Assembly: GCF_022605165.1 (NCBI RefSeq)
Contig: NC_063079.1
Location: 320,001 to 384,000 of the forward strand
Reading direction: 5' to 3'
DNA length: 64,000 bases
Source: Purpureocillium takamizusanense
Taxonomy: Eukaryota > Ascomycota > Sordariomycetes > Hypocreales > Ophiocordycipitaceae
This document shows positions 34,137 through 43,888 of the stretch, piece by piece. Each line of letters begins with the position of its first letter. The stretch's first letter is position 1. The notes under the pieces were generated by a model. That model saw only the letters and a list, made by a program, of their open reading frames with translations, was not told the DNA's origin and ran no database searches. Both the position numbers and the translations under genes were made by a program.

Positions 34137-36154
34137 TGCGGGCGAGGATGCTGGGTTGTGCGACTATGTGTAAGTGTAGAGGGACGGGAGGCTGGCAACG
34201 GTTCGCGGCAAAGCTGGTCGAAGGCCTTGGGAGTCGCAAGAGGGCAGGCAGGTTGAGGAAGGGGAAGGATAGGGATATGACGAGGGGCAATGGCGAGAGG
34301 AGGGGGAGGGGCAGAGGTCCATTTGAGGATGGAGGAGGATAAGCCGGCACGTCGACAAGCTCCCTCCCCCCTCGCTTGCCGAAGCTTGTTTGGCAGCTAC
34401 CTTGTAGGCCAAGGAGGCATTAATTCTACGCAAGGATCGGCCGAGGGTCGAATGGGATGGATGGTAGTAGCATCGAAGTACCAGCATCGCATCAGTCGGT
34501 CGGGTACGTTGCGCCGAGGGTTGGGCCACCATGCCACCCTCGCATCTTGTACCTCGTTGGAGAATTGCAACTATACACTGCAGCACCAGCTTGGAGGGTC
34601 ATGTTGCTCCATCCCCCCCGGAAGCTCGCCTGCTCGTAGCTCGTTAGTTAGGTACCAAACCAATTGCCTGCGAGGAACGGGCGCAGTGCCGCCACCAGCG
34701 TCAGCATCTCGACAGGACGGGCCAGCCACCACAACCAAAAGCACTTGCGCGGGCGACTTACACGGGACAAACGGCCAAGCTCGCCCAGGGCGTGCGTCAC
34801 TCACCCAGTTGCTTGGTTGTGTGACAGGGGGGCCCCGACCCAGCCAAGGGAAAGCGGGCATCTGCTGCTGAAAGCTCCAAGGAGGAGGGGCGGGGACGGA
34901 TCTGTCGGCTTCGGCCTCTGCAGGGGTGCCAAGTTTCAGCGACCCTCCCTCCTAGGCTTTTCACTGCCGGGGCTGCCGAGCGCATACACATCGATGCGTG
35001 CATGGTTGCATGGCCGCAACTGACGGCCAACAAGAGCCTTTGCGTAATAAAGAGCGCTTCTCTGCATGCAGATCGAATCCTCGTGCAGAGCACTCAGACA
35101 GACCTGTGATGAGGGATTGGAGAGGGCCCGGCCCATTTACCACCAAAGGTTTCCTTCAGCGAGCCTTGAGAGCGGCCCCACCCAGTGGGCAAAGGCGGAC
35201 TGCTAGATCGCATCGCGGCGCGGCACCGAACGGATGGCCGGCCGGCCGGCGGGGTGAAGCTTCAGCGGCACAGGAGGGGCATGACGTCCACGATGATGAT
35301 GATGGAGAGGGTGTGGCTGGATTTGGCTGGTCTCGAGCCCCGCGTGTAAGGTAGGGGGAAGAGCGCGCGGGCAGCTCCGGTTCACCACCGCCTGGAGCTC
35401 AAGTACTTACCTTATTATCTTACCTCTGAGTACTAGTTAGGCACTAGGTAAGGTAGCTTATTACCACCCAGTGGAACAGCGGGAGGCACTTGCAAGAGGC
35501 GCTGCAGGCACCCCACTGGGCACTGCAGCTTTCTACGCCAGACGGGAGTAGGACTCATTCTCCCAATAACTATCGCGGGTGCCTGACGCTGCCACGGCTC
35601 ATCCTATCAACCAACACAAGAGGCGCTCGATTCGATTCCCAACCCGGGGAGCTGACTCCAGGCGACGATAAAAAAAAAGGACAAACTCCCGCAGCGGAAC
35701 GCTAATTATAAGCTCCACCGTGGCTCCAGCCTCCAGCCATGAACGGGACGGGCGTCCGGCACGTTGTCACGCCCCGGCGCCAAAGTGCCGTCCTTGGCGG
35801 CCCTCGGCGCGTGCTTGATTCCTTGCGTCTCCAATCCCTCCCATCGCCATTAGATTTCGCCAGGGGGTGGTACTAGATACCGAGTACGTACGTGGAGAGA
35901 ACATTGTACTTTGTACGCAAGGCATCGAATCCCACAACGTCGTCAAGACATTGGCCCCGCACCGACAGACAGACAGATAGACAGACCAACAGACAGGCAG
36001 GCAGTCATGGTAGTTACTTCGTATTCAACAGCCATATATGTAGACAAAAATCACCAGTCGCTCGTCAAAAGTGTCAAAAGCTCCGCATGCTCCCGCTCAA
36101 TGCCCATCCGCTCACCCACCTAGCTCTTTATCTACCGCGGCAAGTGGCTGCCTA
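34137..36154. other. Intergenic region between GAD and HSL-type hydrolase genes
   Basis: About 2 kb. It would hold the GAD promoter (the 34137 side) and the 3' region of the hydrolase gene. Seen: a GGCC-rich patch near 35233-35252, TACCTTA/GGTAAGG-type sequence near 35400-35465, the palindromic GTACTTTGTAC at 35906-35916, and a GACA-type tetranucleotide tract at about 35965-36003. No gene supported. Confidence 0.5.
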
Positions 36155-36155
36155 C

Positions 36156-38557
36156 CTAGTCTTCAGCCCCCGTCCCCGTCAGCCCGCTCGCCAGCCCGTG
36201 CATCCGCCGCCCCAGCAGGTCGTCGGTGCTCTTGAGCTTCACCAGGCTCATGTTCTTGTTGAGCGCCTTCTTGCCCCTCTTGGCTGCGGCACCGTTGCCG
36301 TTGCCGTTGCCGTTTCCGTTGCCGCTGGTGCTGCTGCTGTCGTTTCCGTTGGTGGGCGTTCTCCCGTCTGTCTTCTTGTTCTTCTTGTTCTCCTTCTTCT
36401 TCCCGTCCTCCTCACCCCCCTCGACGTTGTCCTTGGCTGGCGTTCCCCGGCCGCGGCTCATCTTGGTCATGCTAATCTCGAGCGGCCGGTCCTCGTCGCC
36501 GCTCGACTCCGTCGTGGGGTTCCGCCGGTGGTGCCGCCGCGACGGAGCCGCCCCTGCTGCCGCCTGGCCGTTATGCTGCGGCTGTTGCGGCTGCGGCATC
36601 GTCATCGAGAGCTCCGTTACGGGCGGCGGCGTCTGCGGCGGCCGGAGGTGTCGCGTCCGCGCCTGCTCCGCCTCAGTGAAGAGCTGCTCGAACCACGCGG
36701 CGCACCGCTCAAAGTGCCGCCACGCCGGCGGGTAGATGCCCGGGAACTGCATGAAGCCGTGCGAGATGCCCGGGATGAGCATCACCTCGGCCGCCTCCCC
36801 GTCGTCAAACGTGCGCTCCGCGCTCCGCTCCCGCGCCGCCGCCTCCTTGGCCCGCCGCAGCCGGCCCGCGAACACGACCGTGTCGTCGACCAGGGGGTCC
36901 CGCTCGCCCGTCATAAAGTACGTCTTGGGGAACCGCGCGAGTAGCGACTCGGGCGCCAGCACGGGGCTCAGGAGGTAATCCTGCGTGAAGTCGGGCCGGT
37001 TGTGCGCGCCAATGTATAGGATGATCATGGCCCGCATCATCTCCGGCGTGAGCACGCGGTCGTTGAAGTAGGAAATCATCGACGACGTCGCGAGCCGCGT
37101 CTTGATGGGCTGGGCACGGTGCGACATGCCGCCGTCCGCCCCCCGCCTGTCCTCCTTCTCCTCCTTGGACGCCTTCACTGCGGCTGCGGGGTGGCTGAGG
37201 GACGAGGGCCCCGAGTGCGCGTACTGAGGCTGCGACTCGTGCGGATCCGTCGGCTCCGCCGCCGTCTGCTTGTCGTCTGGTGCGGGCGGGCTGTCGTCTT
37301 CGTCGTCAGAGTGGTGTGGCGTGCCGACGAGCTCGTTGTACTGCATACTCTTGCGCCGCACGATGGAGCGGTTCGTTTTGCGCATCTTGCGGTCGCGAAT
37401 CAGTGACATCTGCTCGTCCGTCATCCAGTTGCCAATGTTCATGTCCAGTGCCGGGTAGAAGCACACGAGGCCGTCGGGCGGCGGCAGGCTCTCGCGCCCG
37501 GCGAAGCGTCGGAACTCGGTGCTAGCCGTCTCGAGGATCATGAGCGTCGACGCGACGGCCAGGTTGCCGCCCGCGCTGTCGCCGGTGATGATGACGCGGG
37601 GGGTTTCGCGCCCCGACATGCCGATGCAGCGGCCCTTGGTCTTGATGATGGTGGCGTAGACGTCGAAGCACTCGTTGAGCCCGTGCGGGTACGGATACTC
37701 GGGCGCCTTCTTGTAGTCGAGGCTGAGGATGGGCAGGCCCGACTTGGACGCCCAGGCGAAGAGCTTGTCGTCGTTGCAGCGGGGGTCCATGGCGACGAAG
37801 CCGCCGCCGGGAATGTCGAGGATGACACGGCTGTGGTGGGCCAGGTCGGCGACGGGTCCGTCGTAGTAGAGCCAGGCGGCGACGGGCTCGGTGTAGTCGC
37901 TGCCCGAGGGCCGGGGGATCCGGATCTGCCGGGGCGGCCACCGCGTGAACCGGGGCCGCAGGAGGCGCTGCAGGAAGGCCAGGTAAGGCGTCTTGCCCTT
38001 GTTCCACGAGACGCGCAGGTGGTCGACGGTGATGACGCCGCGGACCTTGCGGACCTTTTCGTCGGCGCGCTCGGCGGCGACGAGGTAGAAGAGCGAGAAG
38101 ACGATGCTGGCCATGTCGCGGAGCCAGGGGATGCGGATGCGCATGGCGGTCCAGAAGCCGGCGTCGAGGGCCGTCAGCACCCAGGTGGCGCGGAAGTATG
38201 TCTTGTCGTACATGTTGGCCATGGGCTCGGGGCTCGCGAGCCCTACGAGGGCGCTGAAGTTGCGCGAGGCATACAGATACATCATGGTCATGAGGAACGT
38301 CTGCCAGGCCGTGAGGCGGCGCGACAGGAGGCCCGAGATGGACCTCGCGACGGGCGGGCCATGGCGGTTGCCTCTGCAGCGAAAGGAACGTGATTAGTTT
38401 AGACCATCACGCACGGGAGAGGAGGCATGAGCCCGCCGTGCCAAGGTAAGAAAGGGGTTGGTCACCTGTATAGGTAAAAGGTCCAAAAGGAGAGGACGGC
38501 GAGGACCTGCAGGCGCCGCGATTTGGACGAGGGACGCCCCAGGACGTGGTCTATCAT
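36156..38557 (-). CDS. HSL-family alpha/beta hydrolase, membrane-anchored lipase/esterase
   Basis: Two exons, 38557-38466 and 38373-36156, separated by a 92-bp intron (GTGACC...GCAG), give 769 residues. Seen: a hydrophobic N-terminal anchor at about residues 17-30 (QVLAVLSFWTFYLY); a second hydrophobic stretch near 119-130; the oxyanion-hole motif in the form PGGG (219-222) instead of HGGG; the nucleophile Ser297 in GDSAGG; Asp523 in GERDPLVDD; and His569 in GISHGFMQFP. This is a complete Ser-Asp-His triad of the hormone-sensitive-lipase family, so hydrolysis of acylglycerol or steryl-type esters at a membrane is inferred. A charged disordered insertion at about 380-453 interrupts the catalytic domain, and the last 150 residues are disordered, with an NGNGNGNG run and Lys-rich blocks. 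Substrate cannot be told from sequence. Confidence 0.85.
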
Positions 38558-40312
38558 GCTGCTGTGCTCACGATATACGCGGTGGCTATGCTGATAACGG
38601 CGGATTCATGCCGATCTGGGGGACCGAAAGAGACGTTGGGTAAGGAGCGGCTCGCGCAGAGAGGACCCGGTCCGCAGCAGGGCGCATCGATACAACAACG
38701 GACAAGCAACAAGGTGGCGTCGATGCTCACTCAGTTCCAACAGGGTCGGTCGGTCGGTCGCTGGCGCCGCAGGGCGAGGGAAAGGGGAGATGGAATGCAA
38801 AGAGGCCAGCGGAGTACAGTATACGTATGCATGGCCAGGGGACAATGGCTATGGGATGGTATGGTATTCGTCGCGGCGGCCATGTGAAGGGGATCCATCG
38901 AACTTGATCCTCGTGACTGCGGGCGTGTTTGGGCCGCTGACGTTTTGGGACAGCCCACGGGCGACTGACATGTGAAAGCGAGCACTGACATCCGGACCCT
39001 CCCTTCCATCCATCCATGCGCGTTGCGCAGTGCAGTGATTCAACTCCCTCCGTCCACTAGTTAGGTATTGGCCCCCCTAAGGGCTAGTGCAGTACGTACT
39101 AAAATAACACCCTAAAGGGAACGACTTCGTTGGCCGTGCCAGGCCGTGCGCGCGCTCTCCCCATTTATACAGAATTCCTGGCCTCTGATTGGTGGCATTA
39201 TGGAGCTCTTCGATGGGTGGTTTAGATATCGTAAATGATTGGCTATGGCCGTACCTAGTCCCATATTTATGGCAAGGTATAAGAGGCAGCAGAGGCAGAG
39301 GCAGAGGCAAGGTAAGGAAGGTAAGATGGGTCAGAGGCAGAGATGAGGCAGAGGCCATGTCAGAGGCAGAGGTCAAAGGCAGAGGCAGAGGTCAAAGGCA
39401 GAGGCAGAGGCAATGTCTACTAGTAGCTTCAGAGTGAGACGACTTCGTTCCTCAAGGCTTTGAGTAAAGAACGGCCGGGCCAGGCCGTGCGCTTTCCACT
39501 TGTTCTATTATGATTGTAGTCTCCTTACGTGAGCGTATCTTAGGGGGGGGGCGTAGGTCCCGTGTCCCTGTGGGCTCCTGTCATTGAGATCTTAGTAGGG
39601 TGCCACAAACTTCATGGCTACATGCACATGTATTAGTAAAGATCGAATCTTGCACCGGGAATCGACATCATGATTTACTGTAGTTTCAAGCCCTAGACGG
39701 GGTAAATGCCCGGCAGTCATCCGCAGATGTGGGCGGTGCTGGGGGCTGGACGTGCTGTCTCCGCGCTATTATGATCATCATGTCTGTTGCTAGTATTACG
39801 CATAGCTACCGTATGGCGAATATAGCCCAATCACGAGGAATAACTATTACATATCGAGCTGAGGTGAAGCAATAGGTTCGAGACATATTACCTCAGGGCG
39901 CACGACATATCTAGTAAGCCCTGCAATACTCGAGAAGATAGACGCAATACAACATAATTTCAAAATGAGCTAGATCACCGGCTCACCTCTACTAGCACGG
40001 TCATACACACATGGAGAATCACAACACGAGGCGCTAGCAGGGCCGATGTTAGCAGTCAGTCATCAGATGTAAGGAGTTTGCCAGACTCTTAGCAGTCATC
40101 ATCGACCAAATACTTAACTCCGCCCTCACCCTTCTGTTTTGTCGTGTGTATGCTCCTCACAAACGCTTCGAACTAGGATCACAGACATCTACGAACATTA
40201 CCTGGCTGACTGCTGCCGTCAACGATTTCGTCACGCTAGACAAACATAGCTCACCAGTCACCCGCCATAACGGGCTCTTGATCAGTCAACCGCTGTTCAC
40301 CGAGTGCAGACA
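38558..40312. other. Repeat-bearing intergenic region upstream of the terpene-synthase-like gene
   Basis: About 1.75 kb. The left part is the promoter of the minus-strand hydrolase. The middle carries an AGAGGC hexamer array (39281-39413) flanked by short duplicated blocks (39121-39151 and 39439-39492). The right part, about 39530-40140, looks AT-richer than the gene blocks. No gene supported. Confidence 0.5.
39281..39413 (+). repeat. Degenerate AGAGGC hexamer array
   Basis: At least a dozen copies of AGAGGC, often in tandem pairs or triples and separated by short inserts such as AAGGTAAGG and GTCAA. The insert GTCAA plus AGGCAGAGGCAGAG recurs, so a larger unit has also been duplicated. Confidence 0.8.
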
Positions 40313-42460
40313 ATGTCGACAGTTTGTGGAGCAGATCTTCTCGGGTGGTTGCTGGAGGAAGAATCAAATGTAGCCTCGTTCGCAACCCTCGAGGCGGCCG
40401 TGGAAGGGGACCTTGCCAATACTCCTCATGCTAAATACATCGTCGACAGCTTCTGTAGGGTGGATTCGGAGGTGGAGAGACCCGAGTCGCCTCCCGATGT
40501 TGAAACGAGACTCGTTAAAGGTCAGAGGCATACCTACCAGGTCTGGTTGAAGCGTCAGAACGGTGAGACTTTTGCACTTACCAGCAGCGGTATCACCCCC
40601 GGCCTCACGGGAATGAGCCAAGGTGGAAGCAGATGCCCTGACCTGGACGGCCTCACCTGTGGTAACCTATGGCTACAGAGGGAGTTACCCAGTAAAGACC
40701 TGTTCTGGGTAGACGCCTCAATGAAGGAACTGCGGGCCCATTCGTGGAGGGCTGAAGAAACCCTGACTAGCCTGTGGCAGCTGCAGCCAGCGAGAAATAG
40801 GCCACGCATGGACAACATCTTTGAGGCCTCATGGGAGAAGAGCGGTGCAGACCCAAAGCTGAGGACCGGTGACGGTCTGGCGGACGCGGCAGTGGATCCA
40901 CGATACTTTCGGGACACGGGTCTTTCAATTCCCACCAGGTTCGTCGACAATGCTATTGTGGAAGACTTTGATTACGTTCATACGGCCACCAGCCTTGGTT
41001 TGTCCACCGAGGGCTGTCACTGCAAGTTGTGCCTCGCCGTCGATACCGTAACTAGGGCACTATTCGCGAGGAACGTTGCCCTTGGAGACCTCGGGAATAC
41101 CATTGTCTCAGCCATAGTTTCGGTCGACCTATGTCTGAAAGCCAGGGAAATTGCTACCTCAAAGGGGACGGCAGTTTCGAGGGGGTACGTCAAGTTTGTC
41201 CCGGCACTTCCCAGTGATTCCGGCCACTCAAAGATTGAAGGCAAAGTGCACACAAAGGGAGATGGGGTCGGCCAGGTACGAAGTGCCGAAATGGCCAAGT
41301 TGTTTCAAGCTTTCGAGGCCAGGGGAGTTATGCGGAACACCTGCGTGTACAGTGTTAGTACCGCCTACGACTTTTTCGTCTACGGAGGACCATATGGGGG
41401 ACTGTGGGCGATGCTTGATACTCAGTTCCTCTACGACTACGCAATCGGAAGTCGACCCGACTGTGAAGCTGAGCTAGAGTCGATACGACAACGCTGTGTC
41501 AACGTGGGTAAAGGTGCTGGCCACGAATACGTTGGCGACGGAGTATCTCTGAAACTTGCCAACTACGTGCAGACAAAGTTCAAGTTGGAAATGGAGGAAG
41601 CCGCCAGGACCACCGGAAGAAGCGCCTCGGGTTATGTGATATGGAGCGACCTGAGGGCCATGTGCGCGTTTCGGTGCACGGACGCCATTTTTATCAACGT
41701 GGCGTATGACTGCCGCGGGGACGATGCTTCATTACTTATACTGGGCGGCTTGGTGTCAGTACACGATCTCATTGACTTGGGTTACGACATTGCAGCTGGG
41801 GAAATGGGGAACATCTTGCCTACAATGTGTGGTGGGGACCTCGGACCCGAGTCATTGTCGAGAGCCTACGCTCGGATCGGCGCACTATTGACGTGGACGA
41901 TGGAAAACCGCAAGTACGAACCAGACTCACTGGGTATCCTCTCGACATTCATATGGCAGCTGTCCAATGCTCGCCACCGCGTCATGGAGAACGCTGCCGC
42001 GGTTCCAGAAAGCCTCAGAGTCAGAGTGGACTGGAGGTTCGAAGCACCGATGCCTGTCTACCAAGACCTCGTTGACGACTCGAGGTTCGCACAGAACCCT
42101 CCAGAACAATTCCCAATCACGATACCTTGGTCTGGAGAGGTGGTGATGGGCGGTCATGCGCTCTTGCGTGTTGTTACGCAAGCTACGAGGCCAGAAGAAC
42201 AAGAGGTGGTGGAATTGTTTTTGATCAAGTTCTTGACGGGGGCCACACAGCCGGAGTATGACATATACAACCCCGCCGCTCTGAGGTTGATGTGTGACGA
42301 TGACTGGCAACGCAAAGTCGACTTCACCTGGGCCCTCTGCCTAGCAATGCACTTGGAGGGCGTTTTATACGCGGCTGCCGTTAGTTCGCTCAGGATCACC
42401 AGGAGCCGCCCCGCGAATGATGACAGGGCGGGAATGGGGTACGAGGACAGGTCGTGGTAG
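40313..42460 (+). CDS. Putative divergent class I terpene-synthase-like protein
   Basis: A single open frame of 715 residues from the ATG at 40313; family not recognised directly. Three elements appear in the order and spacing of a class I terpene synthase. First, a helix with WAMLDTQFLYDY (W365, D369, D375), resembling the Asp-rich metal site. Second, VHDLIDLGYDIAAGE (H484, D485, D488, D492, E497), alignable to the NSE/DTE metal motif ND(L)xSxxxE with N to H and S to D. Third, WQLSNARHR (W548, R554), resembling the late W...RY pair. The N-terminal 300 residues match nothing I know and contain GCHCKLC (about residue 240). Third codon positions are less G/C-biased than in neighbours. The C-terminus may be wrong: coding-looking sequence continues to 42713. 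If correct, the role would be terpenoid cyclisation, but no partner enzymes lie nearby. Confidence 0.45.
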   Translation: MSTVCGADLLGWLLEEESNVASFATLEAAVEGDLANTPHAKYIVDSFCRVDSEVERPESPPDVETRLVKGQRHTYQVWLKRQNGETFALTSSGITPGLTGMSQGGSRCPDLDGLTCGNLWLQRELPSKDLFWVDASMKELRAHSWRAEETLTSLWQLQPARNRPRMDNIFEASWEKSGADPKLRTGDGLADAAVDPRYFRDTGLSIPTRFVDNAIVEDFDYVHTATSLGLSTEGCHCKLCLAVDTVTRALFARNVALGDLGNTIVSAIVSVDLCLKAREIATSKGTAVSRGYVKFVPALPSDSGHSKIEGKVHTKGDGVGQVRSAEMAKLFQAFEARGVMRNTCVYSVSTAYDFFVYGGPYGGLWAMLDTQFLYDYAIGSRPDCEAELESIRQRCVNVGKGAGHEYVGDGVSLKLANYVQTKFKLEMEEAARTTGRSASGYVIWSDLRAMCAFRCTDAIFINVAYDCRGDDASLLILGGLVSVHDLIDLGYDIAAGEMGNILPTMCGGDLGPESLSRAYARIGALLTWTMENRKYEPDSLGILSTFIWQLSNARHRVMENAAAVPESLRVRVDWRFEAPMPVYQDLVDDSRFAQNPPEQFPITIPWSGEVVMGGHALLRVVTQATRPEEQEVVELFLIKFLTGATQPEYDIYNPAALRLMCDDDWQRKVDFTWALCLAMHLEGVLYAAAVSSLRITRSRPANDDRAGMGYEDRSW

Positions 42461-43888
42461 GACACAATCTATCGCTAGACATGACTTTTCGGTACCAACG
42501 GCTGAGAACCGCTTCGTGACCGGGCAATCAACGGGCTCGATCAGGATACGCTACTGCTTAACGAGGACACGGAGCGGATCGGACGGCGGGTGCTGGGGGG
42601 GCGAACAAGGTCAAGGTATACGACGAGACTTTGTCGCTCTGCAGAGTCTACTGATGCGCCTGGCTGATGAATGGGTTTGGGAAAGATTGATTCGATGGCT
42701 TAGAGATAATTAGTAGTTCACTTATCACCTTGGGACCTGGCTGGGGACGAGCGCAATAAGACCCCATTTCGTACTACAATAACTAACTACTCGCGGGGCC
42801 GACATGGAAGCACGCACGCGGGCGGCCACCAGCCAGTGACGTCCGTTCCATTGATCCGATGGCCGGCCCAGTCTGACTCGCGCTCAGGGATCGCTCTCGA
42901 GTACACGTCTGGCAAATAGAGGGCAGCGCCAGAGGAACGCATCTCTCACCACAATCCTCATGTCTGGCCAGTGTCGAGCGATGGATGCCGTGCAGCGACT
43001 CGTCGTCGTCGTCGTCGTGCGGCGACAAACAATCCCCCCAGCGGACGAAGCGGGCTGGTCGCGGGGGGGGAGCGTCACTGCGCGTCAATCACAACAGCCG
43101 AAATCCGGGGTACTAAGGCAGCTTGTGACGCAGATGAAGAACAGCATTGTGAGGATGCGCCGGTAGCGTTCTGAGGGGCTGCCGTGACAAGTCTCTGGCT
43201 CCGCCTGCCATCCGAAGAATTTGACAAGGTGAACCTCGAGCTTGGAGGAGCAGTAGCTGGTTCATAGAGAAAGGGGTGATATATGGTCGCAACTACCGGA
43301 TGCACGCCTCTTTGGGCCTTTCAGGTGACGGACTATTTCGAGGCGCAAAGTACCGGCCGGCCCTGCAACACGAAACAGCTCCCATCGCACTACGACGTGG
43401 TATGTTTCGCAAAGCCAGAGTCGCGCAATGGCCACCTTGGCTGGCTCGATTCTACTTCGCACCCGCACTTTTATCGGCCCATTTCTGGTCGTCATTGCGC
43501 CGTCATGGTGTCAAGCTTTCCAGGTTCCCGCGCATCCTGCGTGCGTGCGTGCGTGCCCCCGCGCACGTACAGTGGGTGCACTCAGCACTGTACGGCATGT
43601 GGCAGGGGGCCCGCGCCCCTCCTCGGCTGCCGTCTCGCCGATCGGCAGGCGACTGGCCGCCTTTCTGCCGCGCCGCGCCGCTTGCCCCCGTAAGGTAGCA
43701 GCAACTAATAACCTCGACACCCGCGTCCTGGCGACTCCCCCTCCCGTCCATATCATCTCCATGTCAACCTCGACGTCGCCTCTGCAAGCACACATGCCGC
43801 ATCAGCTGCTCCCCGGCCGCGTCGACTTTGGCCTCTACTCCTGACGACGAGTAATCACAAGACGCACACGACACCAACTGTAGCCGCC
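42461..43888. other. Region downstream of the terpene-synthase-like gene
   Basis: The first 250 bp may still be exon: the frame ending at TAG 42711-42713 reads LADEWVWERLIRWLRDN. The rest, about 1.2 kb, holds a GTC-triplet tract near 43000-43020 and the promoter of the RING/TRAF gene. No other gene supported. Confidence 0.45.

Noticed and set aside
35565..35665. tRNA-like T-loop sequence (GATTCGATTCCC)
   Set aside because: Flanking bases do not form a T stem and no matching D arm or acceptor stem is present.
35965..36003. GACA tract considered as a CRISPR-like array
   Set aside because: It is a plain tetranucleotide microsatellite without spacers, in a eukaryotic genome.
38558..43888. Secondary-metabolite gene cluster around the terpene-synthase-like gene
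   Set aside because: No P450, transporter, prenyltransferase or regulator gene is found on either side within the window.
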